Positions 17,750 through 28,590 of a stretch of DNA of 64,000 nucleotides are shown here, piece after piece (the stretch's first letter is position 1; each line of letters starts with the position of its first letter). Source of the DNA: Mangifera indica (taxonomy: Eukaryota; Streptophyta; Magnoliopsida; Sapindales; Anacardiaceae). The stretch covers positions 12,656,475-12,720,474 of the forward strand of contig NC_058154.1 of NCBI RefSeq assembly GCF_011075055.1, written 5' to 3'. The translations under genes were made by a program, and so were the position numbers. A model generated the notes under the pieces. It was not told the DNA's origin. It worked only from the letters and a program-made list of their open reading frames with translations, and made no database searches.

Positions 17750-19806
17750 ATTAGAGCTAGTAATACTAATTTAATAAAGTAGTTGTCACACCTCCACTAG
17801 TAGAGGAATGAGATGATATTTAAAATTGTAATTGTGGAGGTTGAAAATTGCAAAAACAATAAGTATATCAGATCATGCGTGCAATTTGTTATAAGATGGT
17901 TGAGAACAGTTATAAGACTTTGAAGTATTGAATAAAATATTATTTTTAAGATGAATTGATCTATTATTTGAAAGTTTACATTTACTGTTATCTTTTTAGT
18001 CTTTCTTTTTATAATTTGATAATGTAATAGAATAAATTGTCTAAAATATCGTCCCAAGGCCCTTATATCATCCTAAATTTATAAGACAAGGGCTCAAGAT
18101 TACAAGTGTAATTAATAATTGAATGTTTTTTATATGATATGAGTTGATTGTTTTTCAATGGTGGGTGTATATATTATAAACAGTAATCACACGATAATAA
18201 AAAATTATAAGAGCAATACTATGTATACCCACTTTGGATACACAAATATATACACACTCATATGTGTCATTATATGATTGGTTATTGTTTTATTCTTAAT
18301 TCAAAATCATTCAATCATATGATGACACATATAAATGTGTATATATTTATGTACCCAAAATAGGTATACATAGTTTTATTGAAATTATAATTATATGTTA
18401 AGAAAATTGTGAAGAATGATCATTATTGCCAAAAAGTCCTTGTTTTTTGGGATACAAAATTTTTGCTTGCATTGTGTCATGGGCTAGCATGTAGATGACA
18501 TGACTAAACTTTATATGCAATTTATATAGTCAGTCACTATGTATAGGCCAATTCTTTATGTTCATTATTTTTATGAGTTTGATCAAAGAAAAGTCTAACC
18601 GTATAACAATAATAAATATTTAATCAAATTATATGTAGTGACGAACCTAGAGATACAATATAAAAGAATAAAATTATGTAAAAATAAAAATATAAGAGAT
18701 CGATTAAAAAATGATGAAATTTAAAAAGGATCGACGTGAGATTTTAAGGATTATTTAAATATTTTTAATATATTAAAGTAATAATTTTTCATATCTAAAA
18801 AGATATTAGATACTCATTTTTCATACCCATGAGGGTAACTACAAATGTTTAAAACCCAAGGGTAATTAGGTGACCCTCTTTAGTCTTTTTGGGTTCGCCA
18901 CTAACCATGTGCACAATTTTGTATATAAACAGTGACATCTCATCATATAATTGAGACTTGTTTTATCTCTAATCAAAATTATCTAATTATATAATGATAT
19001 ATCATTATTTATATACAAATTATGCACCTAGCACTACTCTGATGGATTAAATGACACTTTTATCATAATCTTACATTTATAAGACATTTTTATTAAAAAA
19101 AATAAATTAAAACAAAAGACCATGGGGGAACACTTATCATTAAAAAATGTAAACCTTAACTTCATAAAGGGTATAAGATAATTTCATGTATGATTTAATT
19201 TCATGTAAAATAAGATACTTAAACTACCAATACAAAAATGCCAAGTATCCTAAACATTCTAGTTGATTTATGCAGAAAACACATTCTAAATGAATTACAG
19301 CAATAACTTATATGAAGTAAACACAATTTTAGCAATTTTTGTCATTTGTTCAACTTAATTAATTGAAAAATCAAAAGTGTTTCAACGAAGGACTTGATTA
19401 ATCACCAAAGATTTTGTTCTTCTAGAAAAAAAAAAAAAAAAACCATTGTCAGGACTAGTGTCATCAAAAACTCATATATCCTCGATTCATGATAAAACCT
19501 GGGTCCGGTGGCCAGTCCAACAAATATTCATTAGATAAATAAAAAATTTAATCTTAAAATGTCATCAAAAGAGATTTAAATTAATATTCTTTTATGTATA
19601 AAATTTTCTCTATTGTCACTCAAGCTATCCCTTGAAGGCAATTATTTATTTTTTCTAAAGCTTCAAAATCATCCAATCACACGTCGTCATCTTATGAATA
19701 AAAATTTTTTGCACATATTTTATTAATTATAGAAATTCCTTGCATGTACAAGGTATCATGTATAAAAATGGTGAGAAAGAAATAATTAAAGCAAAGAAAA
19801 ATGGCA
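17750..19806. other. Intergenic spacer with MITEs, no gene seen
   Basis: AT-rich spacer between P450 units. It includes the MITE at 18211-18381, a second MITE type at about 18905-19045 whose ends read GTGCACAATTTTGTATATAA and its complement, a fragment related to the MITEs at about 19610-19740, and a 17-base A run near 19425. No open frame resembles a known protein. Confidence 0.6.
18211..18381. mobile_element. MITE, 171 bp, with perfect 9-bp target duplication
   Basis: Ends read GAGCAATACTATGTATACC and GGTATACATAGTTTTATTG. The direct flanks at 18202-18210 and 18382-18390 are both AAATTATAA. Long terminal inverted repeats with a 9-bp duplication and no coding capacity suggest a non-autonomous Mutator-like element; the superfamily is inference. 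The family also includes copies at 684-854 and 42342-42522. Confidence 0.85.
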
Positions 19807-19814
19807 CATGTGTG

Positions 19815-20631
19815 CAAGGTTTTCAAAACCGGACCGAAATAAAAGCCGTTTTAAGTACCGGTTTCAGTCAGACCGATTGAACCGTTTGGACCGGTCGATT
19901 GGATCGTTTGGACCGGTTTTATGTAAAAACCTAAAAAATAATATTTTATTATTAATTACAAAACTTTCCAGGCATTCAAAAAATAGTAATTCAAAAAATA
20001 AACTTTTTTCCAGGCATTCCAAACTTGCAATATATACTGTTTCAATCAAGCATGGTTTATATATGTAAATACTTTTTCAATACTGTTTCAAAGCATTGGA
20101 AGGAATCACACCAGCTTCCCGTCGTTGCCTGAGAAGTCGCCGGTCACAACAGCAACGGAACTCCTCGTCGTCGGCCACCGTCTGAGACTGAGAAGTCGCC
20201 GTGAAAGCTTGCAATTTAGCCGTGAAGCTGCTGTCTTGTGAGCCTGCAAACCAACAGCCCTCGGCAGCTTCGTCGTCGTCGGCAGGCGTCTTTAAACGGT
20301 CGTCGGCAACAGATGAATCGACGACCGTCTCAACTTGTGACGTCGGAGCAAGTCGTCGGCTGCAGCAAATCCCTTTGCGTCTGCGTGCACTGCAAGTAAC
20401 AGGAGGAAAGTTTTATATAAACTGCGTCTGCGTGCACAGCAAATTCCTTTTGAACCAGTGGACCGCCCTAACCGGGTTGGACCGCGGTTCAGATGCGAAC
20501 CGGCGGTTCGACCGCGGTCCAATCCGATTTTAATCCTAAAACGGTTCTGAGCTTAAAAACAGACGGCTACAGTGCCGGTTCACGGTCCGGCCGGTCCAAC
20601 CGTCCGGTCCGGTCCGGTTTTTAAACCCTTG
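19815..20631. mobile_element. hAT-like non-autonomous DNA transposon, 817 bp
   Basis: The left end reads CAAGGTTTTCAAAACCGGAC and the right end, reverse-complemented, reads CAAGGGTTTAAAAACCGGAC. The flanks at 19807-19814 and 20632-20639 are identical 8-mers, CATGTGTG. An 8-bp duplication with CAAGG-type ends is characteristic of hAT elements. The interior is GC-rich and full of ACCGG/CCGGT and CGTCGTCGG repeats, with a direct repeat around GCGTCTGCGTGCAC at about 20375-20445. Open frames inside show no transposase features, so it would need an enzyme in trans. The exact duplication suggests a fairly recent insertion. Confidence 0.9.
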
Positions 20632-22024
20632 CATGTGTGGTTAATGTGAAAACATAAGCCTATATAATTGGTTGATTCCAAGTGTTAATTATTTGAGTAA
20701 GACTATATTTATCAACTTTTCTTATTAACATATTCACACAAAATGATATTTTAACATGACGGAATGGTTTAAATAATTAAATCATTCAAACAAATGAATT
20801 CATATCTAATTGTACGAATAAATTATTTCCTCTTCGTTTGATCACGTGTGACATTAATATTCATTGTTGTTCTTTTGAAACTTAGAAAACTAATAATGAC
20901 AGCAAACACATTACTTGCAATTGGGTACTCACCTAGGTACCTAATTACATTTTAGTTTCTATTAATGCAGAATGTTTGATGTTGTTTAAAATTTGGGTTT
21001 ATGGCAATGCAATGTTAGAATTGAACACTTGTGACTCCAAAGTAGAAGAAACTTACTAAGGAATCCAGCTTATAAAGAAAGTCATTTTGTGTTGAAATAG
21101 CATATGCTAGAGTGGATTTGAGTTGAGCCAAATACGTACAAAGGTAAGCTCAAGTTCGACTTGAATCTAAAACAATCAACTTAAGATTGAACTCAACTCA
21201 TTTGAATTGTCAAAAAAGAAGAAAAATTGTCGATGATGCAAGCTCTGGTTTGAGCTACACCAAGTTTGAAATAAAAAATTTTTAGCTCAAATTAGGTTCA
21301 TTCAAATAGAACATTGATTTGAGTTGCTCGAGCAGTTCAAATCGAATGCACCCTTAAGCATACTATTTGGGTTTAGGGTAATGCAATGTGAGAATTGAAC
21401 ACCTGTGACTTCAGAGCAGAAGAACATCCAAGTCAAAAAAAACTCAAAAGTGTTTCAAGTAGCACATGATTGTTCCCTGTATCCGCCTACTCCCCTTGCC
21501 CTGGATATTGAAATAGACAATGTTAAGGTTGTGCACTTGTCCTCAATTTATAGGATAACTTTTATTATAATAAGAGCACTTAGGTTTCAAATGGGGTAGA
21601 AAAATATATTATGACATTTTAGGTCTTGAGGGCAACCACTTGAGTTGATTGTAGAAGGTCTCCGGTGCCTTGGTTGACCAAAAAATGAGAGGTTTCAGAC
21701 TTCTTGAATTGTCTAAAAAATGAGAGACTCTGAACTTTTTCAATTGTCCGGTTTATCTTTGTAACCCTCCAATTAATGAAATAATTTTTATTTTATTATA
21801 TTTTTGTATTTAATTTTCTGTTTTAATTGCACAAAGGTTGGGTTCCTAACAAATAATAGAGGCATTGAATTATCATATTTTTTCTACTTAAGGGAGAGAA
21901 CTTTTTTTTTTCCTATCGAAGAGCCTGAACTCTTGTATGTTTTTGAAAATCCACATCTTAAATCAGCAATTCATGAATTTGAATAACCACTTACAGAATT
22001 CAAATCACCGAGCTTTGTAATCCT

Positions 22025-22205
22025 TTGGCTCCAGTATTTGAAATCTCTACCTCAATGCCCGTGCATTTATCATAACTTTAGTCTTGGCAGGTTTTTCATA
22101 TCCCAAAATCTCGCATCTCTTCCAACTTTTGGAGGTAACATAGGCAACCAACTTCAAATATTTCAATTCTACAAGGCATTCTTCATCGAATGTGAATGAA
22201 AGAGA
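22025..22205 (-). pseudogene. Fossil fragment of a P450 last exon, second copy
   Basis: This is the duplicate of the fossil at 13880-14095. It keeps GGCTCCAGTATTTG, CCCGTGCATTTATCAT, CTTGGCAGG, CCCAAAATCTCGCATCTC and GAGGTAACA in the order found in the live P450 exon, with indels. It retains the CTTGGCAGGTTTTTCATATC part that is shortened in the first fossil. It is non-coding. Confidence 0.72.
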
Positions 22206-22627
22206 TTACAAGAAGAAAAAGAGATTTCTTTGATTTTATCTATCTGAACTAAACTCTTCATCTTAGCTCACTCTAATTTTGTGACACTGACTCTATATAA
22301 CTTTTATATACAAAACCTAATTGACAGATACTTGACATGTCTACTGGCTGCTTGCATTTTCACAAGTTGTACTTGCACTATAGTAGTCGATTCAGTTCAC
22401 AGGTCATACCCTCTATATTCAACTACAATAGCATGCAGATAGAGTCCTGGCTACTATATTTACTTCGAAAAAACTCCATAGTTCATAACACACCTCCATA
22501 TGAGATCAATGATAAGGTACAAGAATAACTCTATCAGTCTAGTCCCTCCTCTATCACCATAGATCTCCTTGAAAATTCACCTTTTCAATCTATAATTCCT
22601 AAATCCAGATAACCCTTTATAGAATTC

Positions 22628-22704
22628 GGATCACCACTATACACACATGCATGCGCACACACACACACACACACTCGGATCACCACTATACACACATGCA
22701 TGCG

Positions 22705-22737
<33 letters not shown>
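22628..22737. repeat. (CA)n microsatellite within a tandemly duplicated block
   Basis: A block starting CGGATCACCACTATACACAC and running into a CA tract occurs twice in tandem, each time containing ATGCATGCG before the CA tract. The second copy ends in a TA run. The open frames across it are repeat artefacts. Confidence 0.8.
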
Positions 22738-22738
<1 letters not shown>

Positions 22739-22817
22739 AGTGTTTGCATAATCAAGGTCATGTTTGTAAGATTATTCGAAATGTTTGTAAGTGTGGTATT
22801 ATTCGAAATGTTTCCAC

Positions 22818-24768
22818 TCACCCAAAAGGTTGATGAGGATGATAAGGAACTGGAATCAACTCAAGGTCATGTTTTCTTCTCAAAGTAAGCCCAAAACCCT
22901 CATGTCAAGATCTTCCAGCTTTCCTCCATTGGGAAGCTTCCAATCAAAATGATACAGCAGCTGAGCTAGTGGGAGCTCCACATTGGCAACACCCATTATA
23001 ATTCCAGGACAGATTCTTCTTCCAGCTCCAAATGGGATGAACTCAAAATTGGCCCCCTTGTAATCCAATGAGCTCTCAAGAAACCTCTCAGGAATATACT
23101 CCTCGGGCTGGCTCCAATGGCCAGGGTCCCTCCCTATTGCCCAAGCATTTACCAGGACTATGGTTTTTACAGGAATCTGGTGTCCGAAAATCTCACAGCT
23201 TTTTCTGCATTCCCTGGGAAGTAACAGTGGAGCTGCAGGATGGAGTCTCATGGATTCTTTGATGGCTGCCTTTAGATATTTCAGTTCATGAAGGCCTCCT
23301 TCATCGACTGTTCCTTTTGTTTGGAAGACGCTCCTCACCTCTGCCTGTGCCTTCTCCAGGACTCTGGGATTTTTCAGCATATCTGACAGTGCCCATTCTA
23401 GAGTTGTGGAAGATGTATCACTCCCAGCAGTGAAAACATCCTGAAATAGCATGAAAATTTTGCTATGTGACCATTTTTCATGGGTTATTAAAGAGGGATT
23501 GAAACGTTAATGTGTCATCCATGAATTGACCATTTTTGTTTGTACCCGGACATACACATTAGTGTTTGTACCCATATTTATACCTATTATTAGTGTATTA
23601 AGTACGGTTGTTGCCAGAAAGCCAATAATGATGTAAAAAATATTATCTAAGGGGTGAACAATAAAACTGATGTAATAAATTGTACTATCATATAAACAAA
23701 TAAATTAATCTTAAGTTAAATTACTGAATTAAAGTTTTAATTCGAAATTAATTTGTTCGAATTGAACCATGGATTTGATCTGATATAGGATCCCCCGCTA
23801 CTTAAAGTCAGTATGAACTTAATCTGAAACTGATAGAAAAAGAGAAAGATAAACAAACTAACCAGTCACGATAACTGCTTTGATGTTGTCATCGGTCAAG
23901 GTAAATTCCTGGTCTCCATTCTTCTGCAATTTAATAAGAAAGTCCAAGAAATCTGTACGTCCTTGTTCCTTTTCACTCTCATCCGTCTTCTTCCTTGTTT
24001 CCTTCTTCCTTTTCCACTCATCGATAATGGCGTCAAACAGTAAATCAAGTCTGTCATGAATGTCCATGAGTTTACTCCTCACCCTGCTGATTGAATCAAG
24101 AAATTTGAAGGAAACACATCAGCCACCGTAAAACCTCCTGCCAAATATAAACCTTCATCAATGGCATTCGAAAACGCCTCCTGATCTTTCATTTTCTGCC
24201 CAAAAGCTGCTCTCGTGATGATGCCAGACATCATGGCATAAATTTCCCTGCTGAAGTTTATCTTCCCTCCAGCTCTTGAAGAAATCGAGCTAACAAGCTT
24301 CGACACTTCTTCTTCCCGAATCGATCTGAAAGACAAGACGGATTTCGGAGTTAACAGCTGGGTTGTGCAGATCTTTATTAGCTGTTGCCAATTGTGCCCA
24401 AATGGAGCAAACAAAATGTCAGTGCAGCCATAAGCAGCATTATCTGCAGCAAGAACAGCAGGCTTTTAAGCGAAGTTATTGCCATGGACTCTCATGACTT
24501 CTCTTGCATCTTTAGGCGAAGAAATAATGACAGTGGGGATTTGGCCGAGCTGTAAGTACATAACAGGGCCATATTTCTTTGCCAAATCGCTCAGTTTTCG
24601 ATGAGGGTTTGTGCCAATGAATTGGAGCATGTTTCCTATCAATGGCAGCCTCCACGGCCCTGGTGGTAATCTTGAACTTGATTTCTTGGCTATGGAGCCC
24701 TTCAGGGCAAATAAGGTGAAGATGAAGATGATAGGCAGGATCAGAAAATAAGAATCTTGGAGCTCAAT
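22818..24768 (-). pseudogene. CYP71-like P450 pseudogene, recent duplicate of the intact gene
   Basis: It is very similar to the intact gene at 14733-17678 and collinear with it. Defects visible: the ATG is ATT (24768-24766); codon CAA became TAA (24468-24466) in the FAQRPAVL segment; 4 bp are lost near 24110, just after FPS in exon 2; 4 extra bp sit beside the intron donor near 23863; and 4 bp are lost near 22900 in the last exon, changing frame shortly before the C-terminus. The haem loop [10 protein letters not shown] and I-helix AGSDTS survive. The first intron of the intact gene is absent: the reading runs from IDEG directly to LYLAGGF. The remaining intron is about 420 bp against about 1000 bp in the sister copy. 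It cannot give a full P450. Confidence 0.93.
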
Positions 24769-24835
24769 GACAGTTGGGATATGGAGATCAGTGTAGAGAG
24801 ATTAAAGGTTTTCTCTTCTTATTTAGGTTTATTAT

Positions 24836-25070
24836 TTCCCACCAAGGTTTGGTATAAACTCAACTTTCCGTCTGTTAACTATTAAAAACCTAAATTTTCA
24901 CCTATTTGTTAAATTTTATTATTATTGTTAAAGGTAAAATTATTATTTATTAAAATATTTATTTAAAAAAACTAAAAATTCATAACATTTCTCCCCTATA
25001 AATTTAAAAATCTAACAAATTCCCCCTCACATAAGATTTTAAAAATCAACATTTACCTCGTTCAAACAAA
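24836..25070. mobile_element. Partial MULE-like element next to the P450 pseudogene start
   Basis: It contains TTCCCACCAAGGTTTGGTA, then TTAACTATTAAAAACCTAAA, a pyrimidine-rich CATTTCTCCCC stretch, and AAATTCCCCCTCAC. These match in order the left arm of the 727-bp element at 47651-48377, but the outermost bases (GGCCAAAAGGATCA) are missing. It begins about 70 bp upstream of the lost start codon, where homology with the intact P450 promoter ends. Confidence 0.55.
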
Positions 25071-26744
25071 GTTGACAAACGAGCTCAAACCACCTTGGGT
25101 CAAACCATATTTATAGGACAAAGATGAGAATTTACATTCAAATAATAGTTTTCGAATATTTCAAACTTAAATATAATTTTTAAAAGTTTATTAAAATTCT
25201 AATTAGACTAAAACAGAATAATCACATTAACAACATAATCCCAATTTGGGAAATAATAAGAAAATTATCTCATTAATATTGATAGGATATCCTGCCTTGC
25301 AGAGATTTCCTCTGAGTATAAAATTTACTTGTGCTCCTGGATGATTTGTAGATTGGAATAATGTAATTAGTCTCTAATCATAACCTATTGGAAATCGTAC
25401 GTGTTGATTTGGATAAGGAGAAGCTTCTTGAGAAAATGTTTCGCGGATAGGAATCCATCATATAAAGCCTTCAAACATTTCATCAATTGTGTTATGAATC
25501 TTCTCAAGTTTACTCTATATTAAGTGTAAGCAGGTCCAGATACCCTACTAAAATAGTAGAAATTGAAACTAACATGTTTCTAAATTTAGGAACTGGACTC
25601 AAAACCTGTCTATATAGGTAACAGGTTCCTCTTCGAAACCTATCCAATCTACTCCCGTTTTAGTTCCGGGCACTCGGACTGTTCACATTATTGTTGCTGA
25701 GTTTGCATAGTGATGAAACTAATTCTTAGTTTCCTTTTTTTTGTGATTGTTTTCTTGCTTCATGTATCAGTTGAAGCTATGGAGCACCCCTTTAAGTGAA
25801 GTTGCTCAAAGAAGTTTATGGTGATGATGTGAACAGCTTGACCTTCTGATAGGCCTCATGGCAGAGAAAAGGATCAAAGGTTTTGCCATTAGTGAAACAG
25901 TTTTTTATAATTTTCCTAGTCATGGCTACCGGGTAAAATAACATCAAAGATCGATTCTATAATTTTGCCTTATTGTTTTGAAGAGAGATTATTTTTAACT
26001 ATCTTGGTCGGGCAAGTTTTTTAATAGCAATTTTAATGAGGAGACATGCACAAAGAAAGGACTTCAATGGATGAAAACCGCAAAGAGCCTTAAAATGTAT
26101 TAGACCGCGACTGAAATTACAGAGAAATGGATGAGCAAAACGACCTTTATTGAAGCAGATTAAAAAAAGGTGCTGGGTATCTTAAACTAGGTTCCATAGA
26201 AATTGGAGCCGAAACCTAGCCGAGGTAGACTAATTCTGGGTTGGAATAGGAAATGAAAGTTGGGTACCTAACGATTCTAGTTCGTACTCTTTTCCCCACT
26301 TATAGAGTCAATAAAGCAGCGAGCCCGTGAAATATAGCAAGTAATACAACACAAAGCTCCAACAATATGTTCAATAGCGCCAGTGCTTGCTTGCCCCTGC
26401 TATTTTTCCTTCAGAAAGAATGAGCATAGGTTGTTTCTGCATCCCCCATGACCTATTGTTTTTTATTTGAGAATAAATACTTACCGAAAAAAAAAAAAAA
26501 CAATCTATTCAATAACAACTAATATAACATTCTACTCCATTACGGTTTTATTTTTAGCTTTGTAATTTAAAATATTCTCTCGACAGTTTTAGAGTTCACG
26601 AGCTATTTAATAAATCTTTGTTTATCATTTTTAGCAGATGTGAAATGTTTATTCTCAACATTTCTCTACTTTGTCAATCTAGAATTAGCTTAGTGAAGTT
26701 GAGTATGAGAACTCTCCATCTTTCATTTTTCCACCAAACTCTGA
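25070..26744. other. Spacer with no identifiable gene
   Basis: AT-rich sequence. 25540-25690 and 26180-26290 carry degenerate blocks with GGTTCC, GGAACTGGA and ACCTATCC motifs, similar in type to the intron repeat at 39180-39620. 26490 has a short A run. No protein match is seen. Confidence 0.5.
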
Positions 26745-27346
26745 TGTCGTTGTTATGTCAAACACCATTCAGAAAGTTTCCTTGCAAATACTGACCTTGC
26801 CTTCTCCATTGAAGAACAGAAGCGAGTTTCGAAACCTTCTCTTCCCGGATTGTTCTAAAAGATTGCAGAGATTTCAGAGTTAGAAGCTGAGTTATGCACA
26901 TTGTTCGTAGCTGTTGCCATTCCTTTCCATATGGATGAAAACACAAGCTCTGTGCAGCCATAACTTAAAATATCTGCAGCATGAACAGCAGGTATCTTCG
27001 ATAGCAAATACTGAAAATTTAAACTATTTTATAAAAAAATCTGAAAGTTTGGTTTCTTTAATAATATAATTTGAGAGTTCAGATTTTTAATTAAAAAAAA
27101 TAAAGATCATTTCTTTCAATAGAAAAATGATAGTTCGATAACTTGCATTGCTGTCATTCTAAATATCTCTTAGCTTGTGATGAGGCGAATGCCAATCAAA
27201 TGGTGAATGTTTCCTGTAAGTGGCAGCTTCCATGGCCCCGGTGGTAATTTTAAACATGATTTCTTGTTTCTGGAATCAGTGAATGCAGTGGAGGTGAAGA
27301 TGAAGATGGTAATTAGGATCAGGAAATGGGAAACTTGGAGCTCCAA
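26745..27346 (-). pseudogene. CYP71-like P450 5' fragment (third copy)
   Basis: From 27346 the minus strand reads an anchor and hinge closely like the intact P450 (ELQVSHFLILI, then LPPGPWKLPLTGNI), with TTG in place of ATG. The frame ends at a stop just after GIRLITS. About 170 bp without similarity follow. Then comes a piece equivalent to the C-helix region (KEWQQLR, MCITQLLTLKS, SFRTIREEKVSKLAS) at 26800-26960. The rest of exon 1 and all later exons are missing. It is more diverged than the 22818-24768 copy, so it is an older duplicate. Confidence 0.85.
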
Positions 27347-27349
27347 TAG

Positions 27350-28590
27350 AGTAGGGAGAAGACAATCAATGTAGAGATGAGAGGTTGTATCTAGATCTGG
27401 TAATGGATTGTGTCAAGGCCTGTTTTTAAGGCGGGAAGTGTCAGGGTTTGTGGGAAAGGACTGCAGGTCGATCCGACATGACTGCAAATATTTTTAAAAT
27501 TATTAAAATATATATATATATATATATAAAATTCCTTTCGGACTAGATCTGCTAACAGATATCAACAAGTTACTGTGACTGCTGAAAACTTTAGGGGTGT
27601 TTTTGTCGGTTTTGAAAACTATTTCCTATTTTTTAAGTACTCAGTTTTGTGTTGATTAAGAGGATGCATTCTGAACTAGGAATTTTACGCAGTAAAATCT
27701 AACAGCTAAAGATCATTTCTACCTAATTATTCTGCAACTCATTGCCCTTGTTGCCCTCAGAGGAGACACAAGATATATTAAAAACAGAACATTATCCTAT
27801 TCTTTGAAAATATTATCCAAATATTCATGTAAAAAGGCGAAAGATTTGATGAAATTCCCAGTAGATTCGGTGCCCCACATTTTTGTTTTCTATTTTTGGA
27901 AAACCTGAAACGGGAAAAGAATTAGGAGTAGCTAAAAATGCACAAGATTTAGAGGTTACAAAGTGAAGGAGAACTCTCTCTAACTGGGCTCAATTTGCTC
28001 TTATCTCCTCTCCTCAACAAATCGTACCCACCTCACCACAAATCGTATCTGCTTTGTTCGACTAAATCAACATGCGGAACAGAGTCCTAACCGCTGCATT
28101 TACGTAACCACCACGTATCTCCTTGAAACTCCACGTTTCGGACTATCATTTCCTGAATTCTAATAACCCATTACAGAATTTGAATCACCACTATAAAACA
28201 TTTTCAACTCAAACAAATTCCAGTGCTCTGCTTCTGAAACAGAGTTCCCACATTCACTACCAAAAGTTACATAACTTAAAAATGCATATTCTGGTAAACA
28301 AACAAGCAAACTACAACAGAAAATCCCAAAAATACAGAGGAAAATTTCCAATAAAAATCTCATTTTTCTCATTGTAATTGGATCTAAAGTTCTACTTAGC
28401 ATCAGTACATATAATCTGAAATAAAACAGCGTGCTAGTTTTGAGTACAGTCATCATATGATTGAGTCGTCAAATCACATGATATGATTGAGTTATTTCAT
28501 TATATAATGACATATTATTTGAATACACTAATAAAAAAGTGTGTGGAGAACTTGAATTCTCACTGAAAACCACAAACAGAAATGAGCCCT
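27350..28590. other. Spacer with an orphan P450 3'-flank remnant and a MITE relic
   Basis: 28045-28200 resembles the flank downstream of the P450 genes (compare 14330-14570): ACAGAGTCCTAACC, ATCTCCTTGAAA, CATTTCCTGAATTC and CCCATTACAGAATTTGAATCACCACTA appear in the same order. No P450 exon follows it, so it probably marks a further lost copy. 28430-28545 has the ATGATTGAGT core of the MITE families. 27508-27530 is a TA run. Confidence 0.55.

Larger units (their letters stand above)
20640..22817. other. Duplicated 3' flank of the P450 unit, no intact gene
   Basis: From about 20945 this parallels 13150-14720, including the two internal direct repeats (about 20960-21110 and 21370-21480), the degenerate CTCAAGTTCGA-type block (21115-21340), the fossil P450 exon (22025-22205) and the ATCTCCTTGAAAATTCAC stretch before the last exon. 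21600-21780 is not obviously shared. The short open frames at 13646-13837 and 21405-21599 look alike only because the DNA is duplicated. Confidence 0.65.

Noticed and set aside
20201..20533. Open frame of 110 aa in GC-rich sequence
   Set aside because: It lies inside the hAT-like element and consists of CGTCGTCGG and ACCGG repeats; no protein features.
22585..22888. Several overlapping frames rich in His/Thr or Cys/Val
   Set aside because: They are translations of the CA microsatellite in different frames.
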